From Hygrocybe punicea (lineage: Eukaryota > Basidiomycota > Agaricomycetes > Agaricales > Hygrophoraceae): a stretch of DNA of 64,000 nucleotides. The position numbers and the translations under genes are program-made. The notes under the pieces are model-generated. The model worked only from the letters and a program-made list of their open reading frames with translations, was not told the DNA's origin and did no database searches. Position 1 is the first letter of the stretch. The number at the start of each line of letters is the position of its first letter. Positions 33,998-46,300 of the stretch are shown here, in pieces. The stretch spans positions 4,002,767-4,066,766 of the forward strand of contig OY744469.1 in assembly GCA_963556145.1 (NCBI GenBank). Reading direction: 5' to 3'.

Positions 33998-34525
33998 ATG
34001 GCTCGCACAAAACAGACTGCCCGCAAATCAACCGGAGGTATACCCTCCATTTATTTATGTTCCGAGTCTAGGTAGTAACTCCCTCCCTACAGGAAAGGCT
34101 CCCAGAAAACAACTGGGAATCAAAACGAGCAGCAAACAAGTGGAAAAGCAGATCGGATACAAGGGTGTGAAGAAGCCCCACCGCTTCCGCCCGGGAACCG
34201 TTGCCCTTCGCGAAATCAGACGCTACCAGAAATCCACAGAGCTCCTCATCCGGAAGCTTCCCTTCCAACGCCTCGTCCGCGAGATTGCACAGGATTTCAA
34301 GGTCAGTTCCCTCTCTTTCCTTTCGCATCGTCGCGCTCATCGCGATTCGCACAGACGGACTTGCGCTTCCAGTCGTCTGCTGTCATGGCCCTCCAGGAGG
34401 CTGCCGAGGCGTACCTCGTCTCGCTCTTCGAGGACACCAATCTTGCTGCCATACATGCCAAGCGTGTCACCATTCAGCCAAAGGATCTTGCTTTGGCTCG
34501 TAGGTTGCGAGGCGAAAGAAATTAA
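33998..34525 (+). CDS. Variant histone H3 with replaced K18-K36 tail segment
   Basis: Three exons: 33998-34037, 34093-34301 and 34355-34525. It starts [20 protein letters not shown] exactly like canonical H3, but the next stretch reads [19 protein letters not shown] before [11 protein letters not shown]. The ARKS (R26-K27-S28) and ATGG motifs are absent. From VKKPHRF to the end the protein equals the H4-paired H3 except the last residue (RGERN rather than RGERS). It has no equivalent of the intron at 15874-15925. The final intron (34302-34354) has the same length (53 nt) as its counterpart at 16079-16131 and differs at about two bases. No H4 gene is next to it. It is most likely a functional H3 paralogue with an altered tail, though an aberrant exon in a dying copy cannot be excluded. 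Confidence 0.9.
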
Positions 34526-34667
34526 GACGCCTCCGGGTTGTTCATTATTACCAACCGTGCAGTAGCGCACGTAAACTACTCTGGACATTGGATATCAAAA
34601 TGTTTTCAATTGTTTTCAATACAAAATCTGATCGGTGTGACAACTGATGAATCCCCAATAATCCCCC

Positions 34668-36562
34668 CTAGATACAAGCGGCAAGTAAACTTGTCGCCAA
34701 AGCAACGACCATCCCGCCCAATACATTGGCAACTTGAGCCGTAGCTCCACTAACCACACTGTCCCACCTCCCTTCACTGGTGGCAGACACGGTGGCGGCT
34801 GCGACACCGATAGTTGGGACGGGTGGGTCCCCATGAACACCGTTCATCGCAAGCGCAGTGTCGGAGAGCTGAGCAAACCCAATAGATGGTGGAGAGAACC
34901 GGAACACCGAATACACATTTTTCTGCGAAAGACGGAATGGTTGATAGGGGAAAAAGAGAAGGGAACAGAGGCATACAAGGAAGGTGTCACCAACGATCCA
35001 AGACGGCGCGTCGCCTCCTGTCTGGAGTTCGAAGAACGCGCCAACGCATCGCCCGTTGCCTAAATCTGTCAACTTGAAGTCTTGGGGGTTTATCGGCCAA
35101 CGGGTTCCACCGAAACTTAGGGAGATGTTGACTTGAGCCGTGCAAGCTAACAAAAAAAAATAGAGGGAGAAATCAGACACGGTTTGAGCGGCACTAGACG
35201 AGGACCACAAAAAAGAAACAGGCGATACCCACGATAGGTATAGTATCCTTCCATGTTACCCGTTCCAGCAACTGAACCGGGAATTTGCGAGAATATCGCT
35301 TGAATAGATGGAGCGGGCCCGCCAACGAGGGTCGTGCCAGTGTCTATCGCCGCATAAGCACTGGAGTCAGACGGGAGAATGAAATGAGCCGATGGGAGGG
35401 TGATGGCTGCATATAAGAAAGAAAGGCGAGAGGTTGTACGAGAAGTTCAAGTAGAAGTACAAATAAACGAACAGGTCAATGGGAGTATCCAATATGTTGT
35501 TAGGCCATTTGGAATATCGATGTATTCGATATTTCCGGAGTAAAGACTTGTATTGACAAAGCCTGACGCCTCAAGTCAGAAGTGTTTCAAGTTTTGCAAC
35601 AAGATCTGGCACGCACCCATGGTAAAGGACCCTCCCGGCTCTTGAGCATGTGCTGTGTTGTCACCGAGAAAGCTGAATTGGCCGTAAGAAGTTAAGTATC
35701 GCTGCCAATGAATTTGTACGTCCGTAGTCTCACCGAGTTAGATGAAATGACATGACCGGAGAGTCCAAAGCATCGCTTTTCGCAAGCGTCTCCCAAAAAG
35801 GTGGCGAGCCGGATTGGGCGATGGTCTGAAATGCGAGGCCGAGAATACCAGACACGGGGTTGTTCAACAAACCGTCAGAAACTTGGTCGCAAATACCTAT
35901 ACCTCGATAAATGTGGAGAAACTGAAATGATTGAAGAAGTAACCTACCAAACGGCTGGTTCGGTACAAAAAAGCCAGCCATTTCGACAACGTCCTGTCCA
36001 AGGACACCAGAAGCTTCACCACTCCCGTAATGGATGTTGAACATGGTGGATATATTTGTGAAAGACGAAGACGACGTCGGGTTGAAGACCGGAACATCTT
36101 TACACCCGGGGCAGTTGGAAGTACCCACCCAAAGATCGCTGTAATGTGGTCACAGTACGTGTGAGTAGGAAAGAAAACATACGTACGCTGATCCTGTATC
36201 CAGAATTACATTGAATGATGAAGGTGGTGAACCTATTGAAAGTGAGCCAAAGAAGCTTGAATCGGAATTCTGGTTTGTGATTCTAAATATTAAATCAGCA
36301 AGACGCCTGATGGATGGAGTACGATATCTCACAGATTTGTTCCAGAACTCCGTTTCCGTGGCAATGTTGCGCCATATTTGACCATGAGGTGTTCTCGTTG
36401 ATGTTTCGCCCAGAGACCCCAATCTCGTTCGTCACGAGAAGAGTGCGGCTTCCTAAACAAATTGATAGACTTTCTAGCAGCCTGATGTGACTGAGGAAAT
36501 GCCGACGCATCATATGAAAAGGAGATAACGAGAACAAGCCAGAGTGATATTGATGGTAGCAT
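34668..36562 (-). CDS. Secreted pepsin-type aspartic protease (A1), likely GPI-anchored
   Basis: Multi-exon gene with ATG at 36560-36562. The N-terminus MLPSISLWLVLVISFSYDAS is a signal peptide, followed by a basic pro-segment. The first catalytic motif is VILDTGSAD near 36190 and the second is AAIDTGTTLVGG near 35340. The flap region (FNIHYGSGEASGVLGQD) and VSGILGLAFQTI are clear, and the C-terminal lobe includes SWIVGDTFL and VYSVFRFSPPSIGFAQL. The last 25 residues are hydrophobic after a Ser/Gly-rich spacer (VLGGMVVALATSLLAACI), which suggests a GPI signal. About nine short introns are needed. Probably an extracellular or cell-surface protease. Confidence 0.88.
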
Positions 36563-36847
36563 AGTGCTCGGACAGCGTAAGGATGAAAGAAAAGAATGTA
36601 TGAGATCGTCCTGCGAGTAAGAAAATGAAAGAACCAACGGCGGCCAAGCGCAATAGTTGTTGGCTTTGAATGGTAACCGTCGAGACTATAAGCGGGGGAC
36701 TGCTTATGAGAGCCGAAAGAGGCTGACGGCGGCAGTGAATCCAGTGATCGGTCGTTGGCACTCCGCTTGTATTCCGCTCAGATTTCTCCGCTGCATGGTT
36801 ACATATTATTTATCTAGGTCCAAACACTGTTAGCTGTAGAGTACAAA

Positions 36848-37968
36848 TCACTTCTTCCACCCCACCCAAATCGCGTAGGTGATATCCATCAACCCTCCAA
36901 CCCTCCGAATTTCCCACCCGCTCGTTTTATTCCACAAGTCCAAGAACTCCCTGACTACCTCTTCCGCTCTGAGCTCCACTACCACCAGCACGGCTGTTCT
37001 TCCGGGCACCGCGAAAAAGTCGATGGTTGTCACGAGAGCAGGTAAAAGAGACGGGTGATATATACAATCCACAAGAAGTATGAGGTCGACTGGATCAGCG
37101 TCCGCTGCTAGAAATCGCGATCGAAACGATGGAGCAGCAGCGTGTAGAGCTAACCAATCAAGCTCTTGAACGGAGATGTTTGACCCTGGTTTGCCAGGGC
37201 GACGCCAGTCAGGGAAGTTGAGGGAGATGCTCTTGCGGATGAGCGGGAGGAGCACAGCAACGTCGGTGACGGTATACGAACGGACGAGCGGGGACATAAC
37301 GATGCTCAGTAGACCAACCCCGGCACTGACATGCGCAATAAGTAAAGAAACAGCAGAAGAGGATGCGGTGTGTTTGCGGACCCGAGTTCTAAGACATGGG
37401 AGTTCGGGAGCATACCACGGGAGAGCAATGAATTCTCCGTACAACTGTGATGTTGCTGCAAGACTACTCGGGCAAATTCGACACTAGGATGTAGTGGGGA
37501 TCATATAGGACGTATGCTTGTTGTCGAACGGATTAGAGGTGTGAACCTAGGCGACGAATGCATACCTGGCCATCCACAAGACGCTACCGGTGTCCCCCTT
37601 CCTACTTCTCAACGCAGTCTTGTCTTGCGCCAACTCAATCTCCACAGTCTTGTCTCGCACGGCCCGTTTGCGTCTTTCCCGCAAACCTTTGGATCTTTTG
37701 GCTGCAGCATCAGAGCGATGGGAGGATGATTTCAGCTCGAACTCGATACGGAGGGTATCCTTATGGGAGTCGACGTGTCCCAAGCCCCGACAGCCCTGAG
37801 AAGTCCCTGCGTCACTGGAACCCCGTTGAAGGGTCGTATAGAGCAAAAAGACCTAAGTGCGATACATCACCATCTCAAGAATGAGGGAAAGACAATGTAT
37901 TGGACCTCTTCATCAACGTCAGTGACGATCTCTGAATCGGTAGGCAGCTGCACCAATCGGGTGTGCAT
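36848..37968 (-). CDS. Rkm5-like lysine methyltransferase (Methyltransf_16 family)
   Basis: Exon 1 starts MHTRLVQLPTDSEIVTDVDE. Exon 2 has LRIEFELKSSSHRSDAAAKR and then IELAQDKTALRSRKGDTGSV followed by LWMA, the usual entry to the family-16 fold. The next exons give LELGAGVGLLS across an intron, which is SAM motif I, then SVQELDWLAL and DLILLVDCIYHPSLLPAL. Stop at 36848. The GDTGSVLW block and EFELK strand fit yeast Rkm5 (ribosomal protein lysine methyltransferase) better than the METTL21 or EFM groups, but substrate cannot be told from sequence. The motif after the fourth strand reads DCIYHP. It is divergent, with about 90 bp between start codons, from the transposon-split secreted gene at 38059. 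Confidence 0.78.
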
Positions 37969-38058
37969 CCTGAAACGAGAAACCTATGAACGGAGACAAA
38001 TTGCGCGACCAGTCTCCTTGACAACGGTTATAGCGTGTCAGACGAGTAACATACCAGA

Positions 38059-38382
38059 ATGAGGGTAACGAGAATTTTAGCCTCGTTGCTTGGTGGTATC
38101 GCTTCGATTTATGTAGCTGCACAGGACTTTACCATCACCTCTATCGACGTCCCTGGCACAGACGGCACATTCGGCGGGCCGTTTCTATCCTACGTCGATT
38201 ATACCGCGTCCGCTTCGTTGGTTTTCGAGGTAAGCTGTTGGATCATATGTTGACTGACTTTTTCACAACCAGGATCACAAGAGCTAATAGCTGGTCCAAA
38301 AGAAAACACAAAGAGAGGTCGTCGACATAATGGACTGTGGAATCACTTGAATGGTCATTATAGGCGTTGATGGCGACACTTC
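38059..38382 (+). pseudogene. 5' part of a secreted-protein gene split by the CACTA-like element
   Basis: ATG at 38059 opens a signal peptide (MRVTRILASLLGGIASIYVA) followed by AQDFTITSIDVPGTDGTFGG and ASASLVFE. An intron (38230-38363, GTAAGC to ATTATAG) leads to exon 2, GCG TTG ATG GCG ACA CTT, which then runs into the element at 38383. Across the element the codon phase resumes at 47143 and continues LYLAANTGFPHPGSYHFRVN. I do not recognise the family. It is probably a small secreted protein, and in this strain it is disrupted unless the element excises. Confidence 0.7.
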
Positions 38383-39000
38383 CACAGCGAATCAGCCCAA
38401 AATATGACATGAGCATATTTCCGTCAAATCATGAGAATCTACAAAAATATGCTGAGAATCCGCCCGGAATGTAGCTCTAGGCACATTTCCGTAAATTTCT
38501 TCAATATGATCTCAATCTGACCGGAATGTCCTCCAAATTCAACAGGAATTTGACGTGAATTTTCCTAGGCCTCCGGAGGTGGTTCTCCCGCTCCCTCACG
38601 AAATCCCCAGCAGTGTCAAGTCACACAAGGTTCCGTGATCGATTTCACTTCCTTACAATACGCTTCCCATCATGTACCACATAGTACAAAGCCTTTTACT
38701 AGATTTTATCATATCTCTGTTCTTAAAATTCCACCAACCCGTTTACATTGTCTGAAATGAGGTACATTGCAGGCAAGTATCCGGTGGGCCATGCTTTAAT
38801 ACTAGTAGCCGCTTATATGCATTCCATTGTGCAAAAATAATTGTATTTCCTACTTGAAAACATTCCGGGATGAATGCGTACATATGACAACAAAGAGTCC
38901 GAAGGCGAGCAATCCAGAAACAGGACATGAGCGATGCAGAAGGGAGTCCCAAGGCGAGCGATGCAGAAACAGAAGTAGGACGGGAATCTCGAACCTTTTA

Positions 39001-41333
39001 CTAGCGCCTCTTACCCCTCCCTCTCGCGGCCTTCTTCCCCTTCCCTCTGGCCTTGGTTGCAATGACAGGGAGGGACGCTAGTTGGCCATCCTCAGCATTC
39101 CCGCCTGGATTAACCTGATCATTGCGGGGAGGGGATGTTGCACGGTCATCGATACTTGACAAGTCACTTAAGTTTTCCTCCGCGTCGTGTGAATCCAGGT
39201 TAGAGAATGAAGAGGCACCTGTACTTGCAGAGGATCCCGTATTGCTAGTGGACGAATTGATTGAAGACTCTCCTTCACGATTGGCTGGACACCTGCGGCT
39301 AGCCCTTGCGGCAAGGATGTCATTCAGATCGTCTTCATCCGCATTGTCAACTGCTACATCTGCCAATTCGTGGCATTGGCGAAGACCAGGGACTTGTCTA
39401 ATCAAATAATAAATGATGAGATATAGATTAGATGAAAAATACTACGTACTCATCCCACCACTGCAAGGTGTCAACGCACCACTCGTGCTCCGGGTCTACC
39501 TCGAAGAGTTTTACAATGTTCGAAAAAAATTTGCTGAGACTGAAAGCACCATCGAGGTCTTGCCATTGGTTCATTGCGCTGAGCCATAAATAAGTCTTAC
39601 AAGACATCAGTAGTTTGCATGAACAACATAAACAAAAATTTACCTGTACCGCTGCGTATCCTATTGTCCGTGCTGTGACGCGATGTAACCGGTGAAGTTT
39701 TGCTTTGGATGGTTTGGTTCCTTTGCGTGCACTTGATGACAGGGCGGACGCAGGGCCGGTGAAGATATGCCTGTAAGTCTGCACGAATAAGGTTGAAATG
39801 GTGAATGGAGGAGAAAGCAAGAGTACTTACTCGCACAAGCGCATACCCTCGTAATAATCCCTTGTCCTTCTCTTTGGGATCATATTGTTGTCCATCATAA
39901 AGGAAAGTCGGCCAATCGCCTGCTGTAAATTTGATAGTCCCATCTCGCAAAGAATTCATTATTGTGCTGTACAGAATGATGAGATTAATGCTGTGATGGA
40001 AAGAATCGAAAAACTTACACTGGCTGGAGATCAAATCGATCAAGGTATTTCTTCGGACAAAGCAGGCGTGCTGTCATCGGATGGTTGAATCCTCGAGCAG
40101 ATTTTCCTTGATCTATTGAGATCGGAGGACGAATCGCGTCGTTGGCAGAGTCCTTGGGTAAGTAGACAATCCCGGCACTCTTGAGACTTCCTGAATCTTC
40201 AGAACGTGCATATCCAGCTGCTGAAACAACCTAGAGATGCTTATGAGTAGAAAAAAGGAAAACGAGTCACATATATGTGCACACCTTGCTAATCAGCATC
40301 TTAAGGGCTTGCGGCTGATTACCCAAAGACTTCACAACTTCTTGCATTTCAGGGACAAGCTTGAGGAATTCTTCATATATGTACCCATAATATTCGCGAT
40401 CCTTTTCATTCCTAAATGAGATATAGTTAATCGTATGTATCGCATAGAAGAAATATACTTACACGATATTCATGTCATTGACAACCCCTCTATCCTTCTC
40501 AAAGCCAACTTTCATCACTGCTGCAAGATCCACAAAAGGGTCGATGCTGAGCGGTAGCCATCGCGCTGCGCGCATACACCTCTCAATAGGCCCATCACCA
40601 TCTCTGTACCACGCGTCAATCAACCCAAGGACATAATCAATACACTTACCGTGTCCTTTTACGCGTGTTTAGACCTTCAAGAAGATATCGAACGCGTGAA
40701 TCAGTACCTTCAGAGTCGGTCATGATGGTACGGGCAGAAGACTTAAGTGCTGACAAATCATTTATCCGCCCAAGAATACATTTTTTTAACTATGCCAGTT
40801 TACTTCGTTTTAACACACATCCACCTTCCCCAAAACTCGTTGGATGATAGGTTACATTACATTTTTTTAACTATGCCAGTTTACTTCGTTTTAACACACA
40901 TCCACCTTCCCCAAAACTCGTTGGATGATAGGTTACATTACCTGTAAATAGCTGAATGTATTTCTTTAATAAAAATGTGTGCATGCTCACCTTCATCCTC
41001 AGTTTCGGGCTCAGTTGTGCTGCCAGTGCCAGTGTGTTCATGGCCGTCCACATCTGCTCGTGGTCTTTTCCCTGCAACGGGAAGGAGATCTCTCTTCTTG
41101 TATACTAATCTCCCCTCAGCGTTACTGACGATTGCAGTGTCGAAAGCAGGTGGAAAGACAATCTTGATTGTCTGATACAAACGAGTGAGAAAGAGATATG
41201 GAGATCATCTGCGACCACTTACAATAGCTCCTGGTTGTTGCGGAACGAATGTAAACACGAATTGCTGAGTATAAGCACTCATGAATTGGTGGGACGGTGG
41301 GAATTGGATGCTGAATGTGTTGGACTCGGACAT
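39001..41333 (-). CDS. DUF6698-type protein encoded by the CACTA-like element
   Basis: Minus-strand gene with ATG at 41331-41333 (MSESNTFSIQFPPSHQF) and stop at 39001-39003. After an N-terminal domain and a linker carrying VAGKRPRADVDGHEHTG, the conserved region reads EYYGYIYEEFLKLVPEMQEV near 40380, then SARGFNHPMTARLLCPKKYL near 40080, IKFTAGDWPTFLYDGQQYDP near 39930, YRHIFTGPASALSSSARKG, RVTARTIGYAAVQ and WQDLDGAFSLSKFFSNIV near 39560, ending with a Ser/Asn-rich acidic tail and a Lys/Arg-rich RGKGKKAARGRGKRR. The family is common in Agaricomycetes and often lies near transposases; its role is unknown. Its position inside the TIRs suggests it belongs to the element. Confidence 0.75.
40778..40939 (-). 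repeat. Exact 81-bp tandem duplication in an intron of the DUF6698-type gene
   Basis: Bases 40778-40858 and 40859-40939 appear identical (each begins ACATTTTTTTAACTATGCCA). They lie between the minus-strand exon ending in an acidic EDEGE segment near 40990 and the exon beginning ALKSSARTIM near 40750, so they enlarge an intron. Perfect identity points to a recent event. Confidence 0.9.
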
Positions 41334-41526
41334 TTTGCGGCAACGTTGGTGGTGGGAGATCTCTGTGTGATTCGTTGAGAGCGCGCTTGTATTAATCATC
41401 CTAGATATTACTGATTATCCGTTTAAAGGAATTAATATACCCGACTGTGTGTATGATGAAGTTAAATAGAAGCATCGGCAAGAGCATACAAAAAGGGAAC
41501 TTACGCCTTGAAATTCATTCCTAGCC
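41334..41526. promoter_or_regulatory. Divergent promoter inside the CACTA-like element
   Basis: The 193 bp between the start codons of the DUF6698-type gene (minus) and the coiled-coil gene (plus) is AT-rich and carries no open frame. It probably drives both genes. No specific binding site could be named. Confidence 0.45.
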
Positions 41527-43374
41527 ATGGAGATTGATCCCAAAGTGATAGGGCAGCCTCTGCCTGGTGCGCCGTCCAACGAGCACTATCTGTTCCCTGC
41601 AACAGAAACCCAGATCAACCAAGTATCTGTGAGTTCGCAGTGATGGGCAAAATTGCACCTTAGATGAATTGAAACAGTTTCCCGCTGGAGTCGGCTGTCC
41701 GAGCATCCCTCAACAAGGTGTTCAAATCTTTTCGGTGGCCCCGGTACTCCCAGTAGCGCCAAACCCGCCCACACAACCATATAATCTGGTTCCTGGTGGA
41801 AAACTTAACAAGGAAGCCATATGCCGTGAGTTCGTGGTGGTAGAGACAAAGATACATGACCTTGAGCATAACATCAAAATATTGCATGGAGAAAATGCAA
41901 GGTTACGCGCGGAGGTATTGAAATCACAAGCAGAAATGGAGTTACGGTTCCGGGAGACTGAAAAAAAGTTTGAAGAAAGATTTGTGGCGCTGAAACATTC
42001 TGCAGCTGAAGAGGCGGCCGTACGCAATTCAGGCGTTGCACGTGAGGAAGAATCTGACAGCAGTAACTCCAGTGATGTGGAGATGGTCAATGAAGCAGCA
42101 CGCGAGGCAAAAATGAGCGTTGAGGCATCAAATCATAGCAAGATAAAGGCACGTACCTTGATCTATGATACAGAAAAACTGTTAATTAGCCAGCGAACAG
42201 CAACTTGTGCATTTCATGTATTGCAAGTTCCTTGGAGTGTCGAAATTGAGCGAAAAGGGCGATTTCCCAATCATCGTTGACGATCCGGACGACCTACCAT
42301 TCATTGATGGCTCTGAAGATGTCCGTCAAGTCCGTTTCCACTGGGACAAACCCAATAAATTCCCTGCAAATCATGCATCGATCATGACAATCGTGAGCTT
42401 TACACGATCCCATGGGAGCAACTATGTCTCTGAGGCAGCACCGTACCTTGAAAAAATCAAACAAGGCGACCTTGAAGCTCGGTTTATTACAAAATATCAA
42501 GCACTGCAAAAGGTATTTAGAGGGACAACCGGTAAAAAATCAACGAAGCCAGGTGGTGAACTTAGCAGAGCTATGAGAGATAACCGTGCTCGAGGGGTAT
42601 GTCTTCCAATGCGCTATGAAGGAAATGGTTTGACCTGTCGTATTCACATCAGAAACTTGAAATGCGCGAAAGGAAACGGAATTCCTTACCCGCTGATTCG
42701 CAATGGCGCTTGGCAAAGTACAATCACGCCTTTACCCTTCAACAAATGTCTGACGACGAAGACACCTACGAAGATGGAAAACTTACCAGAAATGTTTACA
42801 CATCCCGAGCACCGACAAGCCGCTCTATGGTCGTATGTCAATTGTCTTTCCTGTCCCCGTGTCCTTGCGCTTATTAAGTGGTTAGATGAAAGAATTATTT
42901 GAAGCAATTGATGCTGCACCCGATGTGCGCCCTTCAAGCCAGTTTGCGAAGAGGATTCATGGGGAACCGAAGGAACTGCCGCCTCCTGCAACTAAAACTC
43001 TCAATGGCCGAGCCCGGCGGTGGATGATCGATCCAAATTGGCTTTCCGATCATGCCGATCATGACCTTCCAAGTCGGATTGCTGATAACGGGCGACTCTG
43101 GGGTGATGCGAATGATCCCGAAGAAATGGTGGTTCTCCTCAAGAAGTCGGCTCAAGACAAAGCAGAGTTAAAATTGAAACGGAAACGTATGAACATGACC
43201 GTAAAGGAATCTGGGGATGGAGATGGAAAGAAGGGAAGAAAACGGGTTAAGAAAGGTAAGGAAAAGGAGGGCTCCACCTTGACTATGACTGCATCAAGGG
43301 CCGGAGGATCACGTTTAGCGCCTATCACTCCAGAAACAATTGACGACAGTGACAGCGACTCAATGTATGAATGA
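41527..43374 (+). CDS. Coiled-coil DNA-binding-type accessory protein of the CACTA-like element
   Basis: Multi-exon gene starting MEIDPKVIGQPLPGAPSNEH at 41527. A Pro-rich segment is followed by a coiled coil (KIHDLEHNIKILHGENARLR then AEVLKSQAEMELRFRETEKK near 41850-41970), a Ser/Asp-rich EESDSSNSSDVEM, and a conserved block VRQVRFHWDKPNKFPANHAS near 42310. The C-terminal half has DPNWLSDHADHDLPSRIADN near 43030 and a Lys/Arg-rich tail (KKGRKRVKKGKEKEG) before the acidic end DDSDSDSMYE at TGA 43372-43374. I do not know its function. Position and basic tail suggest a TnpA-like accessory protein that binds subterminal repeats, which is an inference. Confidence 0.6.
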
Positions 43375-43392
43375 ATGCCATGTTTTGTGGTG

Positions 43393-46300
43393 TTAAAGAT
43401 TGTCATTGTCATCTTCGAACTCTTCATCTGGCTCAGTACCAGACTTCTTTTTGTTAGTAGAGAAAACGGTGAGAGAATGTGAAGTACTTACGTGGTCAAA
43501 AGAAACCGTAATCCATACATCATCGCCTGTGTTTAAGAGGCTTACAGGAATGAGAGCTAGCGGGCAATCAATAGCGGATGCGGGGATGACTTCTGGTGGA
43601 TGAAATTGGTTAGCATAGGCAATTTGGATACCGAGGATGGAAGAACTATACAAGGGGTCAGAGCATGGTAAGGAATAATGCGATGCTGCTTACAATAAAT
43701 CCCAAGGAAGTGCAGGAAGCCGATTATCAGAGTAGAGTTGCCGAGTAACCGCGCAAATGTGGGGCGGTTTATTGGTCCCTGGTACTTGAATGACAAATAG
43801 TTCCTCAATTTGAATGGGATAACGACCGTTGTCCTGTTGGATGTATGCGAAAACATCGGCCTTCGTACACATGTTGGAAACAGAGCCATAGCGAAGCCCG
43901 TCCTTGCGAATATATGGCAATCGACGGGCAACTTGATGGCCTAAAAACAGTGTTCCTGGCTCGCGAGAGAATTCACGCTGGAGTTGTAAGTCGGGCCAAA
44001 TTTGCCGGCAATGTTGGAGGAGGAGGGTGTATAGGTCCGAGTGGTGGCCAGTTAGACTGGCAGGGCGAATGTCGTGAAGATTGACAGGCTTGGACAAGAC
44101 CTTTGGCAGTGACATTGAATCGACCGAGGCTTCACTACGGAAAATGGCTAGTTGTGTCATCATTGCCCCTCGTTCTTGTGCAGCCTCGGTCTTGATGAGC
44201 CGCTCAATTAGTTGTCGTTCATGCACGGAAGCGTCGGGGGGCATTGCGAGGAGGAACTCGTAGATAAGATGGGTTTGGACCCAGTTTCGCATCAACGTGA
44301 GTTCTATCCTTCCACCGTCATGCCCATTGTGTTTGACCTTCTCTAACATTCCATTGAACCGCTCAAATGCGAAGAGCCACCAGGAGTAGACAGGTCCATA
44401 TAACTTGATCATGGACGCGAAGTGCATGGCAAGGTGGTGATTAATCATGAGTTTGACGCCAAGGAAGAGCAGACGCTGACAATAGTTTGCTAAATATGTC
44501 TGCCCGGCGTGAGCTTGAGACATGGTGATATTTTTAGATGAAAGTAGGCGGACTCCTGCGCAAAGTAGGAGGATAACGTCGTACAGGGTTTTCCGCTTTC
44601 GAGAATGTGCTGTGCTAATGTTCTCATTTGCTGAAACTCCAGGTTCCGTGTCAGGGATATTGTCTGATTGGTCTCGCCATGCGAACCAGAGGATGACTGG
44701 CGTGACAGTCAAAAGGCGGCGCCATTCATCTGCTTTTTTCAGTGATTGATTTTCTCCGAGCTATGAGGAGAATGTGAACGAGAACGATGTGGAGAATATG
44801 TATTTCTTACATTTTTTGGTAGCCTTGTAATATGGCTCGGCCATTTGATTGAGTTAATAACATTTTCGAATCGTCGTTTCGGGGAATCGGCACCTCCCAG
44901 GCCTGAGAACATGTGCGCACCGAACAATACATAGGTGAACAAGAACGCAACAATTCCTGGAAGGAATCATGTCAGTATAAGTGATCACAACAGCAAGGCA
45001 ATGCAAACCTACCGAGAAAAATGCAATGCATGAAGTCAAGCGCCGTTTGTAGCGATGGCCGCCACCCAGGGATCCAATCAAGTGCACAAAAGCGAACGCC
45101 ATGGTTCATTATAATATCCACCTGCCGCCTTACAGATGCATCTTTGTAGTAGAATTTCTGCTTGAGCATGTCATAGTCATCTCGCGGCGTAAAGGCTATA
45201 AAAAAACAAGGGTTGTGAGCAAGATCAACAGCTCAATAAATTTTCTGAATTAATACCATTGATATCATACCCTTGTGGTCGATTTACATCCAAGAGTACA
45301 CATCGGCACCACGGACAAGGATTGATGTCGGAACTATGACCTGCCGTACCCGAGATCTTGCGTGCACCAGGCGTATCGCAGTTGTCACAAATGATATCGG
45401 CGTAGACTTCTTCCTGAACGATAATTCTGTCGTCATCATCATACATCTCCATCTGAACACCTAGATAGTTATATTAGCGTGAAAATGGCAACTAATCACT
45501 GAATTTGAGTCACCGTTCTTCAGCTGGACCATGTCCCGAGCAAGTAGTTCAAGCCCGTTGGTGAGTTGTTCATATGTGGGTTCGTGTGGTCCCGGCGTGA
45601 TCAGTGGGCAACAAACATTGACTTGGAGGAACCTGTGCTCACGCGGGAGGTCTGCAATAGATATATAAACTGGTCCTGTGGAATGTGGGCGGTTTTCGAG
45701 GGAGCCAAACCTGGAGCGTGGTCAAAGAGGCAATTTACGGTACTCAAATTGGTTGAACTTACCAATCAATGTTGATAACAAGGTGTAATCCAAAGCGGTG
45801 TTCCGTGAGGTTTTGTCCCGCTCCATCTCCGATTGGTGTATCACGTACCGTCCCATAGTTACCAACTTCTCGCTTGATTTTGGTCTTGAATTTGTGCCAG
45901 ATGCTTCCGTCATACATATCCCGCATAACAAATTCGTCGTCCTCATTCTGATCAGTCGGAGTGTTTCGATTGTCACGAATGAGCTTCCGAAATCCTTTGC
46001 GACGGACCATACGACGGAGACTCTGAATGAGAGATACCTGAGGTATTATCGTGATAGGGTGGCGCTTCGGGCGCCCTTTTGAATCCCTTTTTTCAGTGTA
46101 GATCGTCCCAGGACATTCGGATGCCAAGCAACCTGGTCCATCAAGCTCAAGCAGTTCTCGTGGCGAATAATGCTTCCAACACTGGGGACAGATAGCGTAC
46201 TGCACGATCCACTGATCAGGGTCGATTCCAAGTCGCCGCTTTGCACTGATGAGCGTTCGGACAGGGCGGGGAGCATCGGGAAGAACACCCGCAGCGTCAA

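Noticed and set aside
40747..40947. Plus-strand frame with a 27-residue direct repeat (IFLTMPVYFVLTHIHL)
   Set aside because: It arises because the 81-bp intron duplication is a multiple of three; there is no gene on that strand here.
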